In this document: one piece after another, positions 1 through 6,233 of the stretch
How positions within the stretch are numbered: the stretch's first letter is position 1
Layout: every line of letters begins with the position of its first letter
DNA from: Hinthialibacter sp964556895
Lineage (GTDB): Bacteria; Hinthialibacterota; Hinthialibacteria; Hinthialibacterales; Hinthialibacteraceae
Direction of reading: 5' to 3'
Assembly: GCA_964556895.1 (NCBI GenBank)
Contig: CAZKYC010000114.1
Location: 1-11,396 of the forward strand
DNA: 11,396 bases
Program-made: the position numbers and the translations under genes
The notes under the pieces: model-generated
The model's input: only the letters and a program-made list of their open reading frames with translations
What the model was told of the DNA's origin: nothing
The model's database searches: none

Positions 1-886
1 AGCGGAAGTGTTGAGGAAAAACGGCGCGATGGAATACACCACCGTTGTTTCGGCGACCGCCGAACAGCCCGCGTCGCTGCAATACATCGCTCCCTACGCC
101 GGATGCGCGATGGGCGAATACTTTATGTACAGCGGTCGCTCCGTGTTGGTCGTTTACGATGACCTGTCCAAACACGCGGCGGCCTACCGCCAGTTGTCGC
201 TTCTCTTGCGCCGTCCTCCAGGACGCGAGGCGTACCCCGGCGACGTGTTTTATCTCCACAGCCGCCTGCTCGAACGCGCGGCCAAACTCAGCGACGAACA
301 AGGCGGCGGCTCGTTGACCGCGCTGCCGATTATCGAAACCCAGGCGGGCGACGTTTCGGCGTACATCCCGACCAACGTCATTTCGATTACCGACGGGCAG
401 ATTTATCTGGAACCGGACTTGTTCTATGCGGGCGTCAAGCCAGCCATCAACGTTGGGTTGTCGGTCTCCCGCGTCGGCGGCAACGCTCAAACCAAAGCGA
501 TGAAATCGGTCGCAGGGCGTTTGCGCCTTGACCTCGCTCAGTATCGCGAGTTGGCGGCCTTCGCCCAGTTTGGGTCAGACCTTGATAAGGCGACCCAAGC
601 CCAACTCACGCGCGGCGAGCGCATGACCGAACTTCTAAAACAAGACCAATACGCGCCCAAGACATTGGCCCAACAAGTGGTCATTATCTTCGCGGGGGCC
701 CACGGGTTCCTCGATTCTCTCGACACTCATGATGTCAAGAAATTTGAAGAAGGCTTGTTCACATTTGTTGAACAGAACTACGGCGACATCACCGCTTCAA
801 TCGAAGACACCAAAAAGATTGAAGACAATGTGGTCGAAAAACTCAAAGAAGCCATTACGAAGTTCAAAGTGCAGTTTAACGCGTAA
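1..886 (+). CDS. atpA: ATP synthase F1 subunit alpha, 5'-truncated by the window edge
   Basis: This is the C-terminal 294 codons of the alpha subunit of the F1 catalytic head; the reading frame enters at base 2 and the start lies outside the window. The family is about 500-515 residues, so roughly the last 58% is present. Visible hallmarks are the VVYDDLSK strand (the two Asp codons at 158-163), the APYAGCAMGEYF and LLRRPPGREAYPGDVFYLHSRLLER blocks around the nucleotide site, PTNVISITDGQI, and VGLSVSRVGG, whose Arg codon at 470-472 is the conserved alpha arginine that reaches into the beta catalytic site. The helical C-terminal domain follows and ends normally at TAA (884-886). The P-loop lies upstream and cannot be checked. 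The gene is co-transcribed with atpG, 22 bp downstream. Identity is secure. Confidence 0.98.
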   Translation, partial: AEVLRKNGAMEYTTVVSATAEQPASLQYIAPYAGCAMGEYFMYSGRSVLVVYDDLSKHAAAYRQLSLLLRRPPGREAYPGDVFYLHSRLLERAAKLSDEQGGGSLTALPIIETQAGDVSAYIPTNVISITDGQIYLEPDLFYAGVKPAINVGLSVSRVGGNAQTKAMKSVAGRLRLDLAQYRELAAFAQFGSDLDKATQAQLTRGERMTELLKQDQYAPKTLAQQVVIIFAGAHGFLDSLDTHDVKKFEEGLFTFVEQNYGDITASIEDTKKIEDNVVEKLKEAITKFKVQFNA

Positions 887-908
887 ATTCAAGGACGAGG
901 CTTAAACA

Positions 909-1781
909 ATGCCGTCGTTAAAAGACCTTCGCCGCCGTATTCGCACGGTGAAGAATACTCAACTCATTACCCGCGCCATGCGTTCCGTCGCCGCATCGAA
1001 AATGCGCCGCACCCACGAGCGCCGCGACAAAGCGCGCCCCTATGTGGAGCGCTTGCAACAGTTGGTCGCGAATCTAGTCAATTCGGTCGGGTCTGAAGGC
1101 CAGCCGCTGTTAGACAACCGCGAAGTCAACAAGCGCCTGATGGTGGTGTTTTCGTCAGACCGCGGGCTGTGCGGCGCGTTTAACAACACCATCGCCCGGT
1201 ATGCTCTTGACCGCGCCAACGAGATTGGCAACGCGACATTTTATGTCGTCGGTAAACGCGCCGCCAGTGTGATTCGCCGCCAGGGCTTGTCAATCCTCAA
1301 GTCGCATGAAGAGTTCAGCGGCAATGTTGACGTGCCCAAAGTGCTTGAGATATCCGGCGAGTTGCGCGATTTGTTTCTCAGCCGAGACTATGACGCAGTC
1401 GAACTGGTGTATAACCGCGCGATCAATGCGATGAACTATCGCCCGTATCACGAATTGCTGCTGCCGCTCAAACAAGACGAACTGGCGCCGAGCGGCGATG
1501 ATAAAAGCGCTGCGGCGTCGATTGACTATATTTTTGAGCCAGACCCGCAGACGTTGTTGCAGCAACTTCTGCCCAAATTTCTTGAAACGAAATTGCTGTT
1601 CACCTTTGTGGACGCGTTCGCCGCCGAACACCAGGCGCGAATGATGGCGATGTCGGCGGCGAACACCAATTGCCGTGAATTGATTGACTCACTGACGCTC
1701 GAAATGAACAAAGCGCGCCAGACGTCGATTACTACCGAAATCCTAGAAATCGTCAGCGGCGCCAACGCGCTGGCTGGTTAG
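909..1781 (+). CDS. atpG: ATP synthase F1 subunit gamma
   Basis: Gamma is the central rotor shaft of F1, turning inside the alpha3beta3 ring and coupling it to the membrane c-ring. The protein is 290 residues, the usual length (E. coli 287). The N-terminal helix begins MPSLKDLRRRIRTVKNTQ, followed by ITRAMRSVAASKM; the C-terminal helix carries the family signature, with NTNCRELIDSLTLEMNKARQ followed by SITTEILEIVSGANAL. The Rossmann-like middle contains VVFSSDRGLCGAFN near residues 80-93. The ATG start is supported by a good Shine-Dalgarno (AAGGACGAGG, 891-900) eight bases upstream. It sits 22 bp after atpA and 77 bp before the chosen atpD start, in the canonical A-G-D-C order. Nothing is broken or missing. 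Confidence 0.98.
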   Translation: MPSLKDLRRRIRTVKNTQLITRAMRSVAASKMRRTHERRDKARPYVERLQQLVANLVNSVGSEGQPLLDNREVNKRLMVVFSSDRGLCGAFNNTIARYALDRANEIGNATFYVVGKRAASVIRRQGLSILKSHEEFSGNVDVPKVLEISGELRDLFLSRDYDAVELVYNRAINAMNYRPYHELLLPLKQDELAPSGDDKSAAASIDYIFEPDPQTLLQQLLPKFLETKLLFTFVDAFAAEHQARMMAMSAANTNCRELIDSLTLEMNKARQTSITTEILEIVSGANALAG

Positions 1782-1858
1782 ACGAGATTCGTTCTCTCCC
1801 TTTCGGAGAGTTGACGCGAAGCATCCCGCGCGGCGGGAATAAAAAGAGAGGCAACACA
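1782..1858 (+). other. atpG-atpD spacer with two stem-loops
   Basis: This 77-bp spacer is the longest gap inside the atp operon and can form two hairpins. The first pairs CTCTCC (1794-1799) with GGAGAG (1805-1810) across a 5-nt loop. The second pairs TCCCGC (1824-1829) with GCGGGA (1833-1838) across a 3-nt loop. Neither is followed by a T-run, so they are not classic terminators. The second ends six bases before the atpD Shine-Dalgarno region (1845-1852). An effect on mRNA stability or on beta-subunit translation is possible but inferred. Confidence 0.5.
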
Positions 1859-3265
1859 ATGTCGAACGTCGGTGAAGTACGCCAGGTGATTGGCCCTACA
1901 GTAGACGTAGAGTTTCACCCCGATCATCTGCCCAATATTCTCAATGCTCTTCAAATTGACGATGAAGAAAAAGGCATTCATTTGATTGTCGAAGCAGCCC
2001 AACACACGGGCAACAATATGGTGCGGTGCGTCGCGATGGCGTCGACGGACGGCCTGGTTCGCGGCATGAAAGTGACCGATACAGGCAAACCGATTTCCGT
2101 GCCCGTCGGCGACCAGGTGTTAGGGCGCATGTTTAATTTGCTCGGCGAACCGATTGACGGCAAAGGCGATATCCCTGATGTCGACAACCGCAACCCCATT
2201 CACCGTTCGGCGCCTACCTTTGAAGAACAGGTTCCGGTCGCGGAAATTTTTGAAACCGGCATTAAAGTCATCGACTTGCTGGCCCCCTACTCAAAAGGCG
2301 GCAAGGTCGGCCTCTTCGGCGGCGCGGGCGTCGGCAAGACCGTGGTAATTATGGAACTCATCCGAAACATTGCGGCGGAGCACGGCGGCGTTTCGGTCTT
2401 CGGCGGCGTCGGCGAGCGCACCCGCGAAGGCAACGACCTGTGGCTCGAAATGAACGAGTCGGGCGTTATCGACCGGACTGCGCTGGTGTTTGGCCAGATG
2501 AATGAACCGCCGGGAGCGCGCCAACGCGTCGCGCTGTCAGCGTTGACCATGGCCGAATATTTCCGCGATGATCGCGGCCAAGACGTGCTTCTCTTTATCG
2601 ACAACATCTTCCGCTTTACTCAGGCGGGGTCTGAAGTGTCTGCCCTGTTGGGCCGTATGCCTTCTGCGGTCGGTTATCAGCCGACGCTGGGCACAGAGAT
2701 GGGCGCCCTTCAGGAGCGCATCACCTCGACCAAAAAAGGCTCGATCACGTCTGTCCAGGCGATTTACGTCCCCGCTGACGACTTGACCGACCCGGCGCCG
2801 GCGACCGCGTTCTCTCACTTAGACGCAACCACGGTTCTCTCGCGCCCCATCGCCGAACTCGGCATCTACCCCGCGGTCGACCCGCTCGACTCAACCTCGC
2901 GCATCATGGACCCGCGCATCTTGGGCGAAGAGCATTACAATACGGCGCGTGACGTTCAGGAAGTCTTGCAGCGTTACAAAGACCTCCAAGACATCATCGC
3001 CATTCTCGGTATGGACGAACTGTCTGACGAAGATAAGGTCGCTGTTCAGCGCGCGCGTAAGATTCAGCGCTTCTTGTCACAGCCGTTCTTTGTCGCTGAG
3101 CAGTTTACCGGCCGTGAAGGACGGTATGTCAAAGTTTCAGATACCATCGAAGCGTTTGGCAAGATCGCCAGCGGCGAGATGGACGATCTGCCTGAGCAGG
3201 CGTTCTATATGTGCGGCGGCTTAGACGAAGCCGTCGACAACGCCAAGCAAATGGCGGCGGCTTAA
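1859..3265 (+). CDS. atpD: ATP synthase F1 subunit beta (catalytic)
   Basis: Beta carries the catalytic nucleotide sites of F1 that make ATP from ADP and phosphate. From the ATG at 1859 the protein is 468 residues, normal for the family (E. coli 460). The order is an N-terminal beta-barrel (about 1-80), the nucleotide-binding domain, and the helical C-terminal domain. Walker A is GGAGVGKT at 154-161 (Lys160, Thr161). The catalytic Glu186 lies in GVGERTREGNDL, and the Walker B Asp248 in LLFIDNIFRF. The DELSDEDK stretch of the C-terminal domain (the DELSEED region that contacts gamma) is also present. The frame is open back to a TTG at 1811, but the protein family starts at MSNVGEVRQ, and a GAGAGG-type ribosome site at 1845-1852 supports the ATG. 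All key residues are intact. Confidence 0.98.
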   Translation: MSNVGEVRQVIGPTVDVEFHPDHLPNILNALQIDDEEKGIHLIVEAAQHTGNNMVRCVAMASTDGLVRGMKVTDTGKPISVPVGDQVLGRMFNLLGEPIDGKGDIPDVDNRNPIHRSAPTFEEQVPVAEIFETGIKVIDLLAPYSKGGKVGLFGGAGVGKTVVIMELIRNIAAEHGGVSVFGGVGERTREGNDLWLEMNESGVIDRTALVFGQMNEPPGARQRVALSALTMAEYFRDDRGQDVLLFIDNIFRFTQAGSEVSALLGRMPSAVGYQPTLGTEMGALQERITSTKKGSITSVQAIYVPADDLTDPAPATAFSHLDATTVLSRPIAELGIYPAVDPLDSTSRIMDPRILGEEHYNTARDVQEVLQRYKDLQDIIAILGMDELSDEDKVAVQRARKIQRFLSQPFFVAEQFTGREGRYVKVSDTIEAFGKIASGEMDDLPEQAFYMCGGLDEAVDNAKQMAAA

Positions 3266-3290
3266 TTCACTACGGTAGCGAAGAAGAATT

Positions 3291-3557
3291 ATGGCGACAA
3301 CATACACATTTCACGTCTTGTCACATGAGGCCGTCCTGTTTGAGGGCGAAGTCGAGTCGGTGGTTGCTCCGGCGTTTGAAGGCTCGGTCGGCGTCTTGGC
3401 CAACCACGCGCCTTATTTGACCACGCTGACCAAAGGCGATTTGATTGTGAAAGTCAACAAAGACGAAATTCACCATTTCACGGTCGACGGCGGCGTGTTA
3501 GAAGTCTCCGGCGGCGAAGCGGTCTTGTTGACGGAAAGCATCGAAGCAAAGAAATAG
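3291..3557 (+). CDS. atpC: ATP synthase F1 subunit epsilon, short form
   Basis: Epsilon joins gamma in the rotor stalk and contacts the c-ring. The 88 residues cover only the N-terminal beta-sandwich, with the signatures LFEGEVESVVAPAFEGSVGVLANHAPYLTTL and VDGGVLEV. Typical epsilon proteins are about 130-140 residues and add two C-terminal helices that can inhibit ATP hydrolysis. Here the frame stops at TAG (3555-3557) right after the sandwich, and the terminator follows 28 bp later, so the helical arm has no room to exist. Short epsilons are known, for instance in green sulfur bacteria, so this is probably the natural form and not damage. The start is 25 bp after atpD; the purine-rich AAGAAGAA at 3281-3288 is a modest ribosome site. 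It is the last gene of the operon. Confidence 0.95.
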   Translation: MATTYTFHVLSHEAVLFEGEVESVVAPAFEGSVGVLANHAPYLTTLTKGDLIVKVNKDEIHHFTVDGGVLEVSGGEAVLLTESIEAKK

Positions 3558-3585
3558 CGATTTATATTGTTAATACGAAATGAGC

Positions 3586-3618
3586 GCGGGTGGAGAAATC
3601 TCCACCCGCATCTTTTTT
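3586..3618 (+). terminator. Intrinsic terminator of the atp operon
   Basis: GCGGGTGGAG (3586-3595) pairs perfectly with CTCCACCCGC (3600-3609) around a 4-nt loop, and six T's follow at 3613-3618. The position, 28 bp after the atpC stop, and the GC-rich stem make this a textbook rho-independent terminator for the operon. On the opposite strand there is no T-run, so it should not end the converging minus-strand gene. Confidence 0.95.
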
Positions 3619-3767
3619 GGGGAGGGCGAGGCTCCCGCCGAGCCGAGTTGGTAAGAGATAGACTGGGTCGCAAGGGCAAGACCGCAAAGCGGGCAGCCCT
3701 TGAGGTCGTTTAAGTGTATTCCTTTGCATTTCAGATTGCTTCGCTTCTTACGCAATGACACCTTGCC
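3619..3767. repeat. Hairpin-rich intergenic stretch, REP-like
   Basis: This convergent gap between atpC and the minus-strand glycosidase gene contains no gene but three inverted repeats. GGCTC (3630-3634) pairs with GAGCC (3640-3644). CAAGGGC (3671-3677) pairs with GCCCTTG (3696-3702) and encloses a second stem, CCGC (3682-3685) with GCGG (3689-3692), giving a two-tier hairpin. ATTGC (3735-3739) pairs with GCAAT (3752-3756) in a segment reading GATTGCTTCGC then CGCAATGACA. That layout resembles REP or MITE-type intergenic elements, but only one copy is visible here, so repeat status is inferred. It may also end transcription of the minus-strand gene. Confidence 0.45.
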
Positions 3768-4730
3768 TTACTCCCCCGCCGCCTTCTTAAACGCGTCGTA
3801 GACAATTGGGTCGTCGTTATAGGCTTCGAACGTGAACGGCTGGTATTGGTTCTGCTCTTTGTGCATGAAGCCCCATGAACACCGGTTCGCCACGCTGGCG
3901 CGCAAGGCGCGGGCTGCTTCTTCGCCCAGTTTGTCGTCTTCGTTGCAGACGATGGGCTTATCAAATTTGTGCAACGCTTGAATGCGCGCTGGGATGTCTT
4001 CGACCTTGGTTCCATTAAAATGGATCAAGATAAAGTCAGCAACTTGCGAAATGCGCTCGTCTATTCTTCCATGGCCAAGCCCGCTGGTTGAAACCAACAA
4101 CTTAGGCGCGGTCTTTTTGGCGAGGCGGATCAACTCGACCTCGCCTTCGGGCGACTTGATGATTCTATGGTCAAAGCCGGGGTGGCCGTATTCATTGGCG
4201 ATCTCAATCATGACGTTGGTGAACTCGTTAGCCTGCACCCAATTCACTGCATTCACTACACCGCGTTTCACCGCCTCCACGTCTGTGAGTACCTGGTCTT
4301 GGCGCTGATAAAACAGCCCAAGGATAACAATTACGCCCAATTCGTCGCATCGGTCTATCACGCGTTTGATGCGCTTCAGATAGCGGTCTCTTAGTGACCC
4401 GTCTGGGCGAAACGCCGAGTTGAGCGCGCCTTCATAGCCCGGCATGCCGCCCTGAAGATTGAGCGTAATCGCCTGGACGCCCAGCGAGTGGTATTCAGGC
4501 AATCGCTGGATGAACTTGAAGGTATTCAGCCCCGAGTTAAAGTCAGATCGTGTTCGGTCTTCAAAGGTGCTGTTGACCATGCGCACATTCATCAATAACC
4601 CCTTTGCGGGCGCGCCGGGGTTTGTGATACTGCCGTTGACCTTCCAGTCTACGCCGTCGATTGAAACGGTTGTTGGGTGAGAATTGAGTTGAACAATGGC
4701 TAAGACAATTACTATCAGGATCAGCTTCAT
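3768..4730 (-). CDS. Secreted glycoside-hydrolase-like TIM-barrel protein (cellulase-like)
   Basis: This 320-residue protein has a short basic-hydrophobic N-terminus (residues 1 to about 16, MKLILIVIVLAIVQL) that looks like a signal peptide. The rest reads as a clan GH-A type (beta/alpha)8 barrel. Strand-like hydrophobic stretches recur (GVQAITLNLQG, GVIVILGLF, NVMIEIANEYGH, KLLVSTSG, DFILIHFNG, KPIVCNEDDK). The Asn179-Glu180 pair in IANEYGH fits the acid/base position of these barrels, and Glu264 in VCNEDDK fits a nucleophile at the end of a later strand. Substrate is unknown; plant or algal polysaccharide is a guess. The ATG at 4730 has a GAGG ribosome site seven bases upstream on the minus strand. 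It diverges from the MarR gene across 112 bp, so the shared region could regulate both. It might be a non-catalytic relative. Confidence 0.7.
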   Translation of the reverse strand: MKLILIVIVLAIVQLNSHPTTVSIDGVDWKVNGSITNPGAPAKGLLMNVRMVNSTFEDRTRSDFNSGLNTFKFIQRLPEYHSLGVQAITLNLQGGMPGYEGALNSAFRPDGSLRDRYLKRIKRVIDRCDELGVIVILGLFYQRQDQVLTDVEAVKRGVVNAVNWVQANEFTNVMIEIANEYGHPGFDHRIIKSPEGEVELIRLAKKTAPKLLVSTSGLGHGRIDERISQVADFILIHFNGTKVEDIPARIQALHKFDKPIVCNEDDKLGEEAARALRASVANRCSWGFMHKEQNQYQPFTFEAYNDDPIVYDAFKKAAGE

Positions 4731-4842
4731 GATAAAACCTCACAATAAGGTAGTCGTATCGACACGGATAATACAACGCTTTATTTGACAGTTAAAGAAA
4801 CACTTTATTTCGTGTACAAAACAATGTACAATCAAAGATAGT
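4731..4842. promoter_or_regulatory. Divergent promoter region, glycosidase gene / marR
   Basis: This AT-rich 112-bp gap separates two divergent genes. On the + strand TTGACA (4785-4790) is a perfect -35 hexamer, but no good -10 lies at the ideal distance. TATTTC (4806-4811) is 15 bp away. TACAAT (4827-4832) is a better hexamer but is too far from that -35. On the minus strand, reading leftward, a TATTAT box is preceded 17 bp upstream by a weak TTTAAC. The MarR operator-like palindrome lies inside this region. The exact start sites are uncertain. Confidence 0.45.
4806..4823 (+). promoter_or_regulatory. Probable MarR operator 1 (autoregulatory)
   Basis: The sequence TATTTCGTGTACAAAACA matches the reverse complement of the perfect palindrome at 5368-5385 at 16 of 18 positions, with an intact left half-site and two mismatches in the right half. 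It overlaps the candidate promoter of the MarR gene and ends 19 bp before its start codon. A second TGTACA follows at 4825-4830, 12 bp after the first. Autorepression is the usual arrangement for MarR proteins; binding here is inferred. Confidence 0.7.
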
Positions 4843-5352
4843 ATGATGTCTAATTCTGTAAACCCAATTTGTAATAACGTCTTAATTGCGATCAGGCGAA
4901 TCACGCGGGCAATTGATCTTCATTCGAAAGACCTGGTCCGCAATTATGGCATCACCGGGCCCCAGTTGCTTCTAATGCAACACCTAAGCAATGCGGGGCC
5001 CAGTAGTTCGGGCGACATCGCCAAACGAATTCATCTGAGTAACGCCACGGTCACGGAGATTATTAACCGCCTTGAAAAACGGGCGTGTATCGAAAGAAAA
5101 CGCAACACACAAGACAAACGGCAAGTGGTTATCACCTTAACGACAATTGGAAAAGAAGTGCTCGAACATGCGCCTTCTCCATTACAAGAACGCTTTATCA
5201 GTGAGTTCGTCAAATTAGAAGAATGGGAACAGAATGCTTTGCTTTCTTCTCTTCAACGAATTGCCTCAATGATGGAAGCAAAAGAAATCGAAGCGTCGCC
5301 GATTCTCGCTACAGGCTCTATTACTCAACCAGTAGATGATGAGATTGGCTGA
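4843..5352 (+). CDS. MarR-family winged-helix transcriptional regulator
   Basis: MarR proteins are dimeric winged-helix repressors that usually release DNA on binding a small ligand. This one is 169 residues. It has the typical N-terminal dimerisation helix (about 10-33), then the helix-turn-helix (about 54-80, with GDIAKRIHLSNATVTEIINRLEK spanning the recognition helix), and the wing with the conserved DKRQVVITLT (91-100; Asp91 and Arg93 match the family's D-x-R). A C-terminal dimer helix follows, with a short polar tail. Two in-frame ATGs (4843, 4846) are possible; there is no clear Shine-Dalgarno, so the true start is uncertain by one codon. The downstream operon starts 57 bp later, and similar palindromes precede both units. 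It most likely controls itself and the methyltransferase-transporter operon. The ligand is unknown; an osmolyte or a methylated amine would fit the context. Confidence 0.9.
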   Translation: MMSNSVNPICNNVLIAIRRITRAIDLHSKDLVRNYGITGPQLLLMQHLSNAGPSSSGDIAKRIHLSNATVTEIINRLEKRACIERKRNTQDKRQVVITLTTIGKEVLEHAPSPLQERFISEFVKLEEWEQNALLSSLQRIASMMEAKEIEASPILATGSITQPVDDEIG

Positions 5353-5367
5353 TTTTTTTTCTTAATA

Positions 5368-5385
5368 TATTTCGTACACGAAATA
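5368..5385. promoter_or_regulatory. Probable MarR operator 2 (perfect palindrome)
   Basis: TATTTCGT and ACGAAATA form perfect 8-bp inverted arms around a central AC. The 18-bp size and two-fold symmetry suit a MarR dimer. It sits just downstream of the MarR gene and 24 bp before the methyltransferase start. A near copy lies upstream of marR at 4806-4823. Confidence 0.8.
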
Positions 5386-5395
5386 ATAGACATAT

Positions 5396-5401
5396 AAGGA
5401 G
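5396..5401 (+). promoter_or_regulatory. Ribosome binding site that fixes the methyltransferase start
   Basis: AAGGAG lies 8 bases before the ATG at 5410 but only 2 bases before the in-frame GTG at 5404. The spacing favours the ATG. Confidence 0.85.
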
Positions 5402-5409
5402 CTGTGAAA

Positions 5410-6219
5410 ATGAATGCGTACCGGAATGCTGAGATTGATACCGACCCACTCATTCAAGTCAGCGAGGACATAGATGTTGATTTTCCTGAGAAGAAATATT
5501 CACAGGATGAAGAGTTTTGTACGATTTCAATGGACGGCGTCGAGAAGCGAATTCGCTTTCACGACTATGACGAAATCTACTCGATCCCGGGCTTGTATGA
5601 AAAGATCTTTTACGAGCACCTTCGCTGTGGGTCTCCCGAGACGGTCTGCAATTTCCTTCTTCACGAGTTAAACAAACACGATAGGCATGGCGCCGATCTG
5701 CGGGTGTTGGAGATTGGCGCGGGCAACGGCATGGTTGGCGAGCAACTAAAGAAGATGGGCGTCCCGGTAATCGTTGGCGTCGACATCTTGATCGAGGCCA
5801 AACTCGCCGCATACCGCGACCGGCCTGATGTGTATGACGAGTATTACGCCATCGATTTGACTGATATCCCTGAGAGCATCGAAGAAGACATCTTGATGAA
5901 ACGGCCCAACAGCCTGGTGTCGGTGGCCGCGCTTGGGTTTGATGACCTGCCGCCGTTGGCGTATGCGCGGGCGTTTAATTTAATCGCCGAAGACGGGTGG
6001 ATCGCCTTCAACATTAAAGACCTCTTTTTGAGCGGCAAAGACAATTCCGGGTTTTCTGCGTTAATTAACCGAATGGTTGAAGAGAACATCGTAACCATGC
6101 ATGTTCATGAAAAATATCAGCACCGGTTGGCGACCGACAACTCGCCCTTGTTTTATTACGCAGTCGTCGCCCAAAAACACGCCGATATTCCACAAGAGTG
6201 GCTTAATGAGTTAGGCTGA
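5410..6219 (+). CDS. Class I SAM-dependent methyltransferase, substrate unknown
   Basis: The 269-residue protein has a Rossmann-type SAM-binding domain from about residue 95. Motif I is VLEIGAGNG (99-107), the acidic end of strand 2 is in VGVDIL (Asp125), and a third acidic site is in YAIDL (Asp149). A hydrophobic strand, WIAFNIKDLF (197-206), fits the later core. The first 90 residues are acidic and unusual, with a YDEIYSIPGLYEKIFYEHL segment that may be a lid or substrate-recognition part. The fold is secure, but I do not recognise the exact family. It is the first gene of an operon with an OpuC-type importer 14 bp downstream and has a palindromic operator upstream. It may methylate the imported solute or a precursor, or act on something that induces MarR; these are guesses. 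The length is complete and no motif is missing. Confidence 0.85.
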   Translation: MNAYRNAEIDTDPLIQVSEDIDVDFPEKKYSQDEEFCTISMDGVEKRIRFHDYDEIYSIPGLYEKIFYEHLRCGSPETVCNFLLHELNKHDRHGADLRVLEIGAGNGMVGEQLKKMGVPVIVGVDILIEAKLAAYRDRPDVYDEYYAIDLTDIPESIEEDILMKRPNSLVSVAALGFDDLPPLAYARAFNLIAEDGWIAFNIKDLFLSGKDNSGFSALINRMVEENIVTMHVHEKYQHRLATDNSPLFYYAVVAQKHADIPQEWLNELG

Positions 6220-6233
6220 GTTTCATCCATACG

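Larger units (their letters stand above)
5353..5409 (+). promoter_or_regulatory. Promoter and leader of the methyltransferase-ABC operon
   Basis: This short AT-rich gap between marR and the methyltransferase holds a T8 run (5353-5360), the perfect palindrome at 5368-5385, and a strong ribosome site. A possible promoter uses TTGGCT (5345-5350) and TATTTC (5368-5373), 17 bp apart; TATATT (5366-5371) is an alternative -10 at 15 bp. Either -10 is covered by the palindrome, as expected for a repressor site. The T-run lacks a convincing stem in front, so read-through from marR remains possible. Confidence 0.5.

Noticed and set aside
1290..1631. Minus-strand open frames of 60-113 codons across the atp genes
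   Set aside because: They lie antisense to well-conserved genes in GC-rich DNA and show no motifs or ribosome sites.
1811..1858. Upstream TTG extension of AtpD by 16 residues
   Set aside because: The added peptide has no family similarity, crosses the second hairpin, and the ATG at 1859 has the ribosome site.
3671..3702. tRNA or other standard RNA gene in the two-tier hairpin
   Set aside because: No acceptor, anticodon or T-arm arrangement can be drawn; only nested stems.
5351..5360. T8 run after marR as an intrinsic terminator
   Set aside because: No stable stem precedes it; only a weak CCA/TGG pairing is visible.
5404..5409. GTG start for the methyltransferase
   Set aside because: Only 2 bases from AAGGAG; the ATG at 5410 has proper spacing.
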